Assembly: GCF_009720385.1 (NCBI RefSeq)
Contig: NZ_ML769302.1
Location: 592,937-656,936 of the forward strand
Direction of reading: 5' to 3'
Source: Catellatospora vulcania
GTDB lineage: Bacteria; Actinomycetota; Actinomycetes; Mycobacteriales; Micromonosporaceae
DNA: 64,000 bases
Part shown: positions 43,059 through 50,852 of the stretch, one piece after another
How positions within the stretch are numbered: position 1 is the first letter of the stretch
Layout: each line of letters starts with the position of its first letter
The notes under the pieces: model-generated
What the model was told of the DNA's origin: nothing
The model's input: the letters and a program-made list of their open reading frames with translations, nothing else
The model's database searches: none
Made by a program: the position numbers and the translations under genes

Positions 43059-45038
43059 TCAGAAGGACACGGCCGGCTTCAGCACCACGTCGGCCCGCAG
43101 CACGTACCCGATGCGCTGGCCGAACTGGATCTGCACGTACTGCTGCTCGCCCCGGATGACGGTGCGGTCGCCGGGACCCGACCCGTCGAACGTGGCGGCG
43201 CGGTAGTACTCCCCGGCCAGCACCGGCCCGGCCGCGTAACGCTGACCAGCCGCGATCGTGTACTGCGCCAGCGGGCTGACCGCCTGCACCGGCACGCCGG
43301 CCGGGTAGGCCGCCGCCTCCGGGTAGGCCCGCCCGAACACCGGGATGCTCGCCAGGCCCGGCTTCGGCTCGACGACGAACCCGACGTTCCACAGCGGTCC
43401 CGCGTCGGCGTTGCGGAACCAGGCCTTCTGGCCGAGGTACCAGATCGCCGTCCACTCGCCGGAGCGCTCGGCCACGGCGTACGTCTGGCCCGCCGAGGCG
43501 CGGGCGCAGTGGTCGCTGACCACCATGGTGCTCGCCTTCGTGCCGCACCGGCCCGGGTCGCGGACCAGCGGGGCGGTCAGGTCGGGCGCGGTGCGCAGGA
43601 TGACCGACGAGCTGGACCGCAGCGGGCACGGGTTGCTCGCCGCACCGGTGCACCCGGTGAACGCGGGCTTGTTGGTGGCGTAGTCCGGGTTCAGGGTGAC
43701 CAGCCCGGCGTGGCCCGCCAGCGGCTCCGGCAGCCCGCGGAACGGGGCCTTGAGCAGGTCGAAGTAGTGCGACCAGTCCCAGTACGGGCCCGGGTCCCAG
43801 TGCATGCCGGCGACCGTGGAGGTGATGGTGCCGGGCACGTTGTCGTGGCCGATGATGTGCTTGCGGTCCAGCGGGATGCCCAGCCGCAGCGCCAGGTGCC
43901 GCACCAGCTTCGCCGAGGTGCGGTAGAGCGCCTCGGTGTACCAGGCGCCGTTCGCCGCGAAGCCCTCGTGCTCCAGGCCGATGGACTTGGCGTTGACGTA
44001 CCAGTTGCCCGCGTGCCAGCCGACGTCCTTGGCCTTCACGTGCTGGGCGACGTGCCCGTCGACCGAGCGCAGCGAGTAGTGCCAGCTGACGTACGTCGGG
44101 TCGGCGACCAGCTTCAGGGTCGTCGCCCAGCTGGCCTCGGTGTCGTGGATGACGATGTACTCGATGCGCTGCTGCTGCGGCCGGTTGCCCAGGTCGTGGT
44201 TGCCGTAGTCGCCGTCGCCGAACGCCTCGTACGGGGCGGGCAGCGACTCGCACGAGATGTCGATCGGGCACTCGATGCCGTCGGGGCGGGCCAGCTTGCG
44301 CAGGCCGAGCCGGATCAGCCAGTCCTTGATCGGGGTGACCGACCGGGCGCTCAGGGTGAGCGCGTGGCCCTCGTCGGTGGTGCGGGCGACGCCGTCGCGC
44401 AGCGTCGCGTACACCTCGTCGGCGAACGCCGCCGCCGCCTGCTCGCTGTCCGCGCCGGAGTAGCGGGCGACCGCGCCGTACCAGGCGGCCGGGTCGGTGT
44501 CCGCGCCCTTCGGCGCGCCGAGCGCCTCCTGGTACGAGGCCAGCAGCGCGGCGCCGCCGAGGATGTTCGCGACCGGGTCGGCACGCAGCGTCTCGGCGGA
44601 CAGGCCGGTCAGCTCCGCCGCGGCCGGCAGGGTGTGCAGCGCCGCCTCGGCCGGAGCCGGGGCGTCGACGGGGTGGCCGGCCGCTTTGGGGCGGCTGTCG
44701 TCGCCGCGGGCGTCCTCGGCGGGCGCGGGGTCACCCGCGGTCTCCGGAGCGGCGGCCGGGGCGAGCGCGGCCACGTAGGCCGCGTCGGTGAGGTGCATCG
44801 GGCCGTAGCCGCCCGAGGTGCTGGGCGCGCCCGCGTTGGCATCCCAGCGGGACTCCAGATAGGAGACGCCCAGCAGCACGTCCACGGGTACGCCGTACTC
44901 CTGGGCGGCGGCCTGGTAGTCGGCCTGCCGGGTGGGTGGTGATTCGGCCTGGGCGGCCACCGGCGTTACGCCGGCGCCGAGCCCCAGACCCACCGCGGTG
45001 AGCAGCGCCAACCGGCGCAGGGGGATTCGGGGTGACAC
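43059..45038 (-). CDS. Secreted bifunctional wall hydrolase: transglycosylase-like plus amidase
   Basis: A 659-residue exported protein. Signal peptide to about 29 (GAGVTPVAAQAES). Residues about 38-210 contain a lysozyme-like region (YGVPVDVLLGVSYLESRWDA, with the Glu of SLT enzymes, and GGYGPMHLTD). Residues about 280-440 are an N-acetylmuramoyl-L-alanine amidase_2 domain: YIVIHDTEASWATTL, GWHAGNWYVNAKSIGLEHEG, KHIIGHDNVPGT and HWDPGPYWDW with zinc His residues. The last 180 residues look like SH3-like or binding repeats. It would cut both glycan and peptide stems. GTG 45038 follows AAGGGAG. Confidence 0.9.
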   Translation of the reverse strand: MSPRIPLRRLALLTAVGLGLGAGVTPVAAQAESPPTRQADYQAAAQEYGVPVDVLLGVSYLESRWDANAGAPSTSGGYGPMHLTDAAYVAALAPAAAPETAGDPAPAEDARGDDSRPKAAGHPVDAPAPAEAALHTLPAAAELTGLSAETLRADPVANILGGAALLASYQEALGAPKGADTDPAAWYGAVARYSGADSEQAAAAFADEVYATLRDGVARTTDEGHALTLSARSVTPIKDWLIRLGLRKLARPDGIECPIDISCESLPAPYEAFGDGDYGNHDLGNRPQQQRIEYIVIHDTEASWATTLKLVADPTYVSWHYSLRSVDGHVAQHVKAKDVGWHAGNWYVNAKSIGLEHEGFAANGAWYTEALYRTSAKLVRHLALRLGIPLDRKHIIGHDNVPGTITSTVAGMHWDPGPYWDWSHYFDLLKAPFRGLPEPLAGHAGLVTLNPDYATNKPAFTGCTGAASNPCPLRSSSSVILRTAPDLTAPLVRDPGRCGTKASTMVVSDHCARASAGQTYAVAERSGEWTAIWYLGQKAWFRNADAGPLWNVGFVVEPKPGLASIPVFGRAYPEAAAYPAGVPVQAVSPLAQYTIAAGQRYAAGPVLAGEYYRAATFDGSGPGDRTVIRGEQQYVQIQFGQRIGYVLRADVVLKPAVSF

Positions 45039-45221
45039 GTACGGCTCCCTTCGACTGTCCGATGCGGTCACCCTGCCTTCGGCCGTACGGTTAGTCAATA
45101 GTTACCGCTATCAGTTGCAGACATGAAACTATTCTTCAGAAGTGGCATGGGCCGTTCCGGCAGGTGCGACGGCTGTTCACCGGGTATCCGGGGCGTGCGG
45201 AGCTCTGGTAAACATGTGCGA

Positions 45222-46055
45222 ATGGGAATCAAGCGGTGGCCCGCGATCATTGCCGGACTCGTCCTGCTGGCGGTGGTCGGCACGGTCCTGGTGGTGTGGC
45301 TGAGCGGTGACGAGCCCGAGGCTCCCAGCGCGACCCCGTCGCCGTCCGCCTCCGCGGCCCCGAGCCCCAGCGCCGCGGCCCCGAGCCCGTCCGCCCCGGT
45401 CATCGGCGAAGGCGTGGTGTTCGACTTCAAGAACGGCCTGGAGCAGGCCCGCGTGGTCGGCTCGGATGCCGGCACCCTCGCGGTGCGCGAGGAGAGCCAG
45501 ACCGGCGGCGACGTCTCGCTCGTGCCGCGCGACGGCGACTTCGCGGTGCGCTTCCCCGGCCCGTGCGCGAGCAAGGACGACAAGCAGTGCCCCCGCGCGA
45601 TCCTCGACGCCGGCGCGAGCCCGGCGCTCAACCCCGGCCTGCGCGCGTTCCGCTGGGGCGCGGCCGTGCTGATGGCCCCGGAGGAGACGAGCAAGGGCGC
45701 CAACGTGCTGCAGAAGGGCTACTCGCAGTTCGGCACGCAGTTCAAGCTGCAGGTCGACGGGGTCAAGGGCATCCCCTCCTGCGTCGTGGCCGGTCCGCAG
45801 AACGGCAAGAACGTCATCAACGTGGCGCAGGCCACGAAGGGTGTCGCCGACGGCAGCTGGCACACCGTCGAGTGCTCCCGCGACGGCGCCGTGCTGCGCA
45901 TCTCCGTGGACGGGGTGCCGCAGGGCGAGGCCACCATCCCCGCTGACCTGGCCATCTCCAACGACGCCCCGCTGCGTATCGGCGGCAAGGGCGTCGCCCC
46001 GAACAACGACCAGTTCCACGGCACGCTCGACGACCTGTTCGTCGCGATCGGATAG
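45222..46055 (+). CDS. Membrane-anchored LamG-domain protein
   Basis: A 277-residue protein with an N-terminal anchor at about 5-28 (WPAIIAGLVLLAVVGTVLVV), a Ser/Pro linker and a concanavalin-like LamG domain: VVFDFKNGLEQARV, FAVRFPGPC, AFRWGAAVLMAPEE, WHTVECSRDGAVLRISVDGV and FHGTLDDLFVAIG. Such domains bind glycans or proteins outside the cell. ATG 45222 is chosen because the anchor follows directly; upstream ATGs would add a 33-residue unrelated stretch. No good RBS; possibly leaderless. Lies in the wall-hydrolase island. Confidence 0.83.
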   Translation: MGIKRWPAIIAGLVLLAVVGTVLVVWLSGDEPEAPSATPSPSASAAPSPSAAAPSPSAPVIGEGVVFDFKNGLEQARVVGSDAGTLAVREESQTGGDVSLVPRDGDFAVRFPGPCASKDDKQCPRAILDAGASPALNPGLRAFRWGAAVLMAPEETSKGANVLQKGYSQFGTQFKLQVDGVKGIPSCVVAGPQNGKNVINVAQATKGVADGSWHTVECSRDGAVLRISVDGVPQGEATIPADLAISNDAPLRIGGKGVAPNNDQFHGTLDDLFVAIG

Positions 46056-46088
46056 AGCCCCAGGTGACACGCGACGGCATCGACGGAA

Positions 46089-46118
46089 TTGCGTTCTTGT
46101 AACGGTCTTGCCTAACGT
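46089..46118 (+). promoter_or_regulatory. Promoter of the second NlpC/P60 gene, probably leaderless
   Basis: TTGCGT (46089-46094), 18-bp spacer, TAACGT (46113-46118). The expected transcription start at about 46125 is two bases from the GTG at 46127, which has no Shine-Dalgarno, so the mRNA would be leaderless. Confidence 0.55.
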
Positions 46119-46126
46119 GAATCCCC

Positions 46127-47134
46127 GTGTGTAGCCATAATCGGCCCCACGACGCGGGGCTCCCCAGCGCACCACGCATACGGCGCGGCCTCATGACGGT
46201 CGCCGTCGTCCTTCTCGCCCTGCTCGCGCCCGCCGCGCAGGCCCAAGCCGGCCCGACCCCTGCCGAGATCGAGAAACAGATCGACGAGCAGTGGGACAAG
46301 CTGGAACCGGTCATCGAAGAGCACAACGCCACCAAGTCGAAGCTGGCCAAGCAGCGCAAGAAGGCCGACGAGCTGGCCGCCCAGCTCGCGCCCCTGGAGC
46401 AGCAGGTGTCCGTCACCCGCGCCCGCATCGGCGTGCTGGCCGACCAGCTCTACCGCGGTGGCACCCTGGCCCAGGTCAACGCGTTCCTGCGCAGCGGTGA
46501 CGCCACCGCCATGGCCGAGCGGCTGGTCGTGCTCGACCAGCTGGCGCACGACAAGAAGGCGCGCATCGCCGACACCATGACGGCGAAGGCCTCGTTGGAC
46601 GCCGTGAAACAGCCGCTGGACGAGACCATCGCGCAGCTGGCCAAGACGGAGGCTGAGCAGGGGACGCGGACCAAGGCCATCGAGGCGGAGATCGCCAAGC
46701 TGAACAAGCTGCGGCTGCAGGCGTACGGTTCCGGCTCCGGCATCGGCAAGCTCGCGCCCGTGCCCTGCCCGACGACGTATCCCGGTGGCGCCGCCGGTAA
46801 GGCGGTCCAGTTCGCCTGCCGCCAGATCGGCAAGATGTACGGCTGGGGCACCGACGGCCCGTCGACCTTCGACTGCTCGGGCCTGACCAAGGCCGCCTGG
46901 GCGCAGGCCGGCGTCTCCCTGCCGCACAACGCCAGATCCCAGCGCGCCGCCGTCAAGTCGGTCACCCGCGCCAACCTCAAACCCGGCGACCTGGTCTTCT
47001 ACTACAACGACCTGCACCACGTAGGCATGTACGCCGGCAACGGCTGGATCGTCCACGCCTCCCAGACCGGAAAACCCATCGCCATGCGCCGCATGGACGC
47101 CGCCCCCATCCACAGCTTCGGCCGCCCCGCCTGA
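46127..47134 (+). CDS. Secreted NlpC/P60 endopeptidase, paralogue of the gene at 42003
   Basis: A 335-residue exported hydrolase with the same plan as its paralogue: signal peptide (MTVAVVLLALLAPAAQAQAG), long coiled coil at about 45-205 (EKQIDEQWDKLEPVIEEHNA, KLAKQRKKADELAAQLAPLE) and NlpC/P60 domain with FDCSGLTKAAWAQAG (Cys near 249), LHHVGMYAGNGWIVHASQTG. Starts at GTG 46127 behind a promoter with no leader; an internal ATG just before the hydrophobic core is possible. It ends before palindrome copy 4. Confidence 0.94.
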   Translation: MCSHNRPHDAGLPSAPRIRRGLMTVAVVLLALLAPAAQAQAGPTPAEIEKQIDEQWDKLEPVIEEHNATKSKLAKQRKKADELAAQLAPLEQQVSVTRARIGVLADQLYRGGTLAQVNAFLRSGDATAMAERLVVLDQLAHDKKARIADTMTAKASLDAVKQPLDETIAQLAKTEAEQGTRTKAIEAEIAKLNKLRLQAYGSGSGIGKLAPVPCPTTYPGGAAGKAVQFACRQIGKMYGWGTDGPSTFDCSGLTKAAWAQAGVSLPHNARSQRAAVKSVTRANLKPGDLVFYYNDLHHVGMYAGNGWIVHASQTGKPIAMRRMDAAPIHSFGRPA

Positions 47135-47205
47135 CCCCGGGCCCGGCCTGAACCCGGGCCCGCCTGACCCCGCCCCCGGGCCTCCGGCCCGACCCCCACC
47201 CCGGC

Positions 47206-47266
47206 GCAACTTTTAAAGAGTCGCGGCTTCGGACACCCTCCGAGGCCGCGACTCTTTAAAAGTTGC
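47206..47266. repeat. Dispersed palindrome, copy 4 (convergent junction)
   Basis: The most regular copy: a 22-base left arm (47206-47227) beginning GCAACTTTTAAAGAGTCGCG and its exact inverse at 47245-47266, with TTCGG/CCGAGG extending inward. Both neighbours end toward it. Confidence 0.92.
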
Positions 47267-47294
47267 GGCAGGGGAGTCGCGGGCGCGGGAGGGG

Positions 47295-47972
47295 TCAGGG
47301 GGTGGGGCGGAGCATGGGCGGGTGGAGGAGGCGGGCGGGGCCGCGGCGGAAGAGCTGGGCCGGGCGGCCGCGTTCGGCGGCGATGCTGCGGCCTACGGGT
47401 TCCACGAAGCCGGGGGTGCCGGTCACCTTGCGGTGGAAGTTGCGGGGATCGAGCCGCGCGCCCCAGACCGTCTCGTAGACCTCGCGCAGTTCGGTGATGG
47501 TGAACTCGGGCGGGCAGAAAGCCGTCGCCAGCGGGGAGTACTCCAGCTTCGCGCGGGCGCGCTCGACGCCGTCGGCCAGGATGCGCGCGTGGTCGAAGGC
47601 CAGGTCTGCGACGGGCAGCGCCGCCCAGGCCGCGCCCTCCGCGTCGCTGCCCGCGACCGGGGCGGGCAGGTGCGGCAGCAGTGCCAGATACGCCACGGTC
47701 ACCACCCGGCCGCGCGGATCCCGGCCGGGTGCGCCGTAGCTGGCCAGCTGTTCGAGGTGGCCCACCGGCGCGGTCAGCCCGGTCTCCTCCCGCAGTTCGC
47801 GTACCGCGGCCGCGTCGAGGTCCTCGTCGGGCAGCACGAAGCCGCCGGGCAGCGCCCAGACCCCCCGGTAGGGCTCGATGCCCCGCCGCACCAGCAGCAC
47901 CCGCAACTCGTTGTCCTGCACCGTCAGCACCACCAGGTCAGCTGTGACGAAGCACGCGGGAAAGTCGGCCAT
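47295..47972 (-). CDS. NrtR-like Nudix regulator with winged helix
   Basis: A 225-residue protein. The Nudix domain (about 8-140) has an intact box, GGFVLPDEDLDAAAVRELRE followed by ETGL, so it may still hydrolyse a nucleotide. The C-terminal winged helix (about 150-215) shows EFTITELREVYETVWG and LDPRNFHRKVTGTPGFVEP, typical of NrtR. NrtR proteins sense ADP-ribose or related NAD metabolites and repress NAD genes (known). Divergent from the SPFH/NAD-kinase-like pair, with two near-identical 21-bp operator candidates between. ATG 47972 is used; a GTG at 47987 is possible. Confidence 0.88.
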   Translation of the reverse strand: MADFPACFVTADLVVLTVQDNELRVLLVRRGIEPYRGVWALPGGFVLPDEDLDAAAVRELREETGLTAPVGHLEQLASYGAPGRDPRGRVVTVAYLALLPHLPAPVAGSDAEGAAWAALPVADLAFDHARILADGVERARAKLEYSPLATAFCPPEFTITELREVYETVWGARLDPRNFHRKVTGTPGFVEPVGRSIAAERGRPAQLFRRGPARLLHPPMLRPTP

Positions 47973-47977
47973 CTGAT

Positions 47978-47998
47978 TTATCACCACCTTGACGAGAA
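47978..47998. promoter_or_regulatory. NrtR-type operator candidate 1
   Basis: A 21-bp block starting TTATCACCACC and ending TTGACGAGAA, matching operator 2 at 17 of 21 positions. It covers the region just upstream of the Nudix regulator's ATG, fit for autorepression. Confidence 0.6.
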
Positions 47999-48011
47999 TG
48001 TATCACGGAGC

Positions 48012-48032
48012 TTATCGTCATCTTGACGAAAA
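48012..48032. promoter_or_regulatory. NrtR-type operator candidate 2
   Basis: Contains the perfect inverted repeat TCGTCA-TCT-TGACGA (48015-48029) with A/T flanks. It begins 34 bases from the start of operator 1, about three helical turns, and lies 37 bases before the SPFH gene's ATG. Confidence 0.7.
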
Positions 48033-48068
48033 AGGGACCGGGGAATCCTCCGAAGGAGAACGATCACG

Positions 48069-49106
48069 ATGGCTGACGTGTCCAAGCGCTTCTTCATGCG
48101 CCACCTGCGCAGCACGCCGACGAACTGGGTGCGCCACAGCGTGCGCGGCCAGGCCAAGCGGGAAGGCGTCGGCCTGGCCTTCTGGTACCGGCCGCTGACC
48201 GCCGTGCTCAGCGAGGTGCCGGTCGACGACCGCGAACTGCCCCTGCTGTTCCACGCCCGCACCAGCGACTTCACCGACGTCACCGTGCAGGCCACGGTGA
48301 CCTACCGGGTAGCCGACCCGGCCGTCGCGGTCGGCCGGCTCGACTTCTCGATCGACCCGTACCTCGGCAAGGCCCGCGCCCGCCCGCTGGACCAGATCGC
48401 GACCCTGCTCGCCGAGCTCGCCCAGCAGCCCGCGCTCGACCTGCTCACCAAGCTCCCGCTGGCCCAGGCGCTGACCGAGGTCGCCGCGGTCCGCGAGGCG
48501 GTGTCGGTCGCGCTGGGCAACGAGCCGCGCCTGTCCGACCTGGGCGTGCAGGTGGTCAGCGCCCGCGTGGTGGCGATCCGGCCCGAGCCGGAGCTGGAGC
48601 GCGCCCTGCAGACCCCGACCCGGGAGGCGGTGCAGGTCGAAGCCGACCGGGCCACCTTCGCCCGCCGAGCCCAGGCCGTCGAGCAGGAGCGCGGCATCGC
48701 CGAGAACGAGCTCCAGAACAAGATCGAGCTGGCCCGGCGCGAGCAGCAGCTGGTCGAGCAGAACGGTGCCAACACCCGCCGCAAGGCCGAGCTGGTCGCT
48801 TCCGCGCAGCTCGTCGAGGCACAGGGCCGTGCCGAGCGCGAGAAGCTGCTCAACGCCGCCGAGGCGGAGAAGGAGCAGCTCCTGGCCGAGGCCAAGGCCG
48901 CCGGTGTCCGGGCCCTCGGCGTGGCCCAGGGCGAGGCGGAGGCGGCCAAGCTCGCGGCATACCGGGACCTGCGCCCCGAGGTGCTGCAGGGCCTGGCGCT
49001 GCGCGAGCTGGCCGGTCAGCTGCCCGAGATCGGCCAGCTCACGGTCACTCCCGATGTCATCACGGGCCTGCTGTCGCGCTTCGGCGCGGGCTCGTCGGAC
49101 CGCTGA
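48069..49106 (+). CDS. SPFH/Band-7 domain protein without membrane anchor
   Basis: A 345-residue protein. SPFH domain at about 25-190 (AFWYRPLTAVLSEVPVDDRE, DFTDVTVQATVTYRVADPAV, LGVQVVSARVVAIRPEPELE), then a long charged coiled coil (ARREQQLVEQNGANTRRKAE, AEAEKEQLLAEAKAAGVRAL) and a C-terminal helix. SPFH proteins build ring scaffolds on membranes, but no N-terminal helix is seen here, so it may attach through a partner. AAGGAGA precedes ATG 48069. The NAD-kinase-like gene follows after 20 bp. A link to NAD(P) metabolism is inferred from this neighbourhood. Confidence 0.9.
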   Translation: MADVSKRFFMRHLRSTPTNWVRHSVRGQAKREGVGLAFWYRPLTAVLSEVPVDDRELPLLFHARTSDFTDVTVQATVTYRVADPAVAVGRLDFSIDPYLGKARARPLDQIATLLAELAQQPALDLLTKLPLAQALTEVAAVREAVSVALGNEPRLSDLGVQVVSARVVAIRPEPELERALQTPTREAVQVEADRATFARRAQAVEQERGIAENELQNKIELARREQQLVEQNGANTRRKAELVASAQLVEAQGRAEREKLLNAAEAEKEQLLAEAKAAGVRALGVAQGEAEAAKLAAYRDLRPEVLQGLALRELAGQLPEIGQLTVTPDVITGLLSRFGAGSSDR

Positions 49107-49126
49107 GCGAGCAGCGAGGAGGAGTC

Positions 49127-50029
49127 ATGAGCGCGACGCTGGCCCCGCGGGTGGTCGTGGTGTCCCGGCGCAGCGAGCTCGACGAGCTGCTGGGCCGGCA
49201 CGGCACGCGCGCCGCCGCGGCGTACTTCCTGAGGGAACGGGGGAGGGAGATCGCCGAGGTGGAGGCGCGCCACGCCGCGCAGGAGGCGGCGCTGTCGACG
49301 GTCAGCGCCGCCGTGCCGGCGGATTGGCGGCGCGGGCAGGTGCACCGCGACGACCTGTCCCGCTTCCTGTTCGCCGCCGAGGACATCGTGGTCACCGTCG
49401 GGCAGGACGGCCTGGTCGCGAACGTGGCGAAGTACCTGGCCGGGCAGCCGGTGCTCGGCGTGAACCCCGAGCCCGACCGCAACCCCGGGGTGCTCGCCCG
49501 GTTCGCCGCCCGCGACCTGGCGGACCTGCTGCCCGCCGTGCTCGCGGGCCGCGCCGCCACCCAGTCGCGCGCGATGGCGGTCGCCACTCTCGACGACGGC
49601 CAGCAGCTTGCCGGCCTCAACGAGATCTACGTGGGCCACCAGACCCACCAGTCGTCCCGCTACGTCATCACCACGCCGCAGGGCGAGCAGGAACGGCACT
49701 CGTCGTCAGGGGTGCTGGTGGGCACAGGCACCGGCGCCACCGGCTGGTGCGCCTCGGTCGCCCTGATGCGCAACCTCGCGAACACGCTGCCCGGCCAGGA
49801 CGCCGCCGACCTGTGCTGGTTCGTCCGCGAGGCGTGGCCCTCGCCGGCCACCGGTGCGAAACTCACCGCCGGCCGCATCGGCGCAGGCCAGCGCCTCACC
49901 CTGACCAGCGAGAGCGAGCGCCTCGTCGCCTTCGCCGACGGCGTCGAATCCGACCACCTCGTGCTGGCCTGGGGCCAGCGCATCACCATCGCCACCGGCA
50001 CCCGCCACCTCAACCTCGTCACCCCCTGA
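49127..50029 (+). CDS. Divergent NAD kinase-like protein
   Basis: A 300-residue protein of the ATP-NAD kinase fold. VTVGQDGLVANVAKYLAGQ stands where NAD kinases have GGDGT, NPEPDRNPG matches the NE/D motif, and SSSGVLVGTGTGATGW stands for the TPTGSTAY-type substrate loop. The second G of GGDG is changed to Gln, so activity or substrate may differ. It is encoded next to an SPFH protein and divergent from an NrtR-like regulator. GAGGAG precedes ATG 49127. It is not the housekeeping NAD kinase by sequence; true function unproven. Confidence 0.8.
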   Translation: MSATLAPRVVVVSRRSELDELLGRHGTRAAAAYFLRERGREIAEVEARHAAQEAALSTVSAAVPADWRRGQVHRDDLSRFLFAAEDIVVTVGQDGLVANVAKYLAGQPVLGVNPEPDRNPGVLARFAARDLADLLPAVLAGRAATQSRAMAVATLDDGQQLAGLNEIYVGHQTHQSSRYVITTPQGEQERHSSSGVLVGTGTGATGWCASVALMRNLANTLPGQDAADLCWFVREAWPSPATGAKLTAGRIGAGQRLTLTSESERLVAFADGVESDHLVLAWGQRITIATGTRHLNLVTP

Positions 50030-50034
50030 ACCGA

Positions 50035-50113
50035 GGAAGGGCATCGTCAGCTCGCGTCGGCGAGACGAGCAGCAGCTCGATCCCTCGCTTTGCGATGCGG
50101 AAGATGCCCTTCC
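50035..50113 (+). terminator. Long-loop inverted repeat after the NAD-kinase-like gene
   Basis: GGAAGGGCATC (50035-50045) pairs with GATGCCCTTCC (50103-50113) across 57 bases. The arm begins like the 24205 hairpin. Probable terminator, though the long loop makes this less sure. Confidence 0.5.
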
Positions 50114-50180
50114 CGTCGGCTCGGTGGTGCTGAGCTGCGGCGACAGGCGCGATCTCGTGAGGCGCCTCACAAAACCGTAC

Positions 50181-50192
50181 GACCGATCGGTC
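50181..50192. promoter_or_regulatory. TetR operator candidate GACCGATCGGTC
   Basis: A perfect 12-bp palindrome immediately upstream of a TATACC box (50198-50203) and the TetR gene at 50213. The position in the promoter and the ACCGATCGGT core suggest autoregulation. Confidence 0.65.
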
Positions 50193-50212
50193 TTTTTTAT
50201 ACCCTGGCACCC

Positions 50213-50842
50213 ATGACCGGAACAGACGGCCGGCTGGCCCGCGGCGAGCGCACCCGCACCGCGGTGCTCGACGCCGCCGTGGCGCTGGCCAGCGAGGCAG
50301 GGCTTGACGGGCTGTCCCTGGGCCAGCTCGCCGACCGCCTGCACGTCAGCAAGTCCGGGCTCTTCGCGCACTGGTCCTCCAAGGAGGAGCTGCAGCTCGC
50401 CGCGATCGAGCACGCCCGCGACCAGTGGGCCCGCCGCGTCGTCGGCCCGGCCCTCGACGTACCCCGCGGGGTGCGCCGCCTGTTCGCGCTGCACGAGTCC
50501 CGCCTGGCCTTCTACAGCGAGCGAGTGCTCCCCGGCGGCTGCTTCTTCGCCAACGCCGAGTTCGAGTCCACCGGCCGCACCGGGGCAGTGCCCGACCGGC
50601 TCGCCGTCGTCCTCGGCGAGTGGATCACGCTGCTGGAGCGCCTGGTCACCGAGGCCGTCGAGCTGGGCGAGCTGCCCGCGGACACGGTACCCCAGCGGCT
50701 GGCCTTCGAGGTCGACGCGGCCGGGGTCGCGGCGCTGCTGCACTCACGCCTGCTGGCGCGCAGCCTCGACGACGCCCGCCAAGCCGTGCTCGCCCGCCTG
50801 CGCGGCCTCGCCACCGACCCCGACCTGCTCCCGCACCACTGA
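50213..50842 (+). CDS. TetR-family transcriptional regulator
   Basis: A 209-residue repressor: N-terminal HTH (RTAVLDAAVALASEAGLDGL, SLGQLADRLHVSKSGLFAHW, SKEELQLAAIEHA) and a TetR_C ligand-binding domain. ATG 50213 lies about ten bases after TATACC with no Shine-Dalgarno, so probably leaderless. The thioesterase gene follows after 10 bp and is likely co-transcribed and co-regulated. The ligand may be an acyl-CoA or aromatic compound (inference). Confidence 0.94.
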   Translation: MTGTDGRLARGERTRTAVLDAAVALASEAGLDGLSLGQLADRLHVSKSGLFAHWSSKEELQLAAIEHARDQWARRVVGPALDVPRGVRRLFALHESRLAFYSERVLPGGCFFANAEFESTGRTGAVPDRLAVVLGEWITLLERLVTEAVELGELPADTVPQRLAFEVDAAGVAALLHSRLLARSLDDARQAVLARLRGLATDPDLLPHH

Positions 50843-50852
50843 AAGGCCCCAG

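Noticed and set aside
49127-50029. Calling the gene the housekeeping NAD kinase
   Set aside because: The GGDG motif and the substrate loop deviate, and the gene sits in an NrtR/SPFH context rather than the usual recN neighbourhood.
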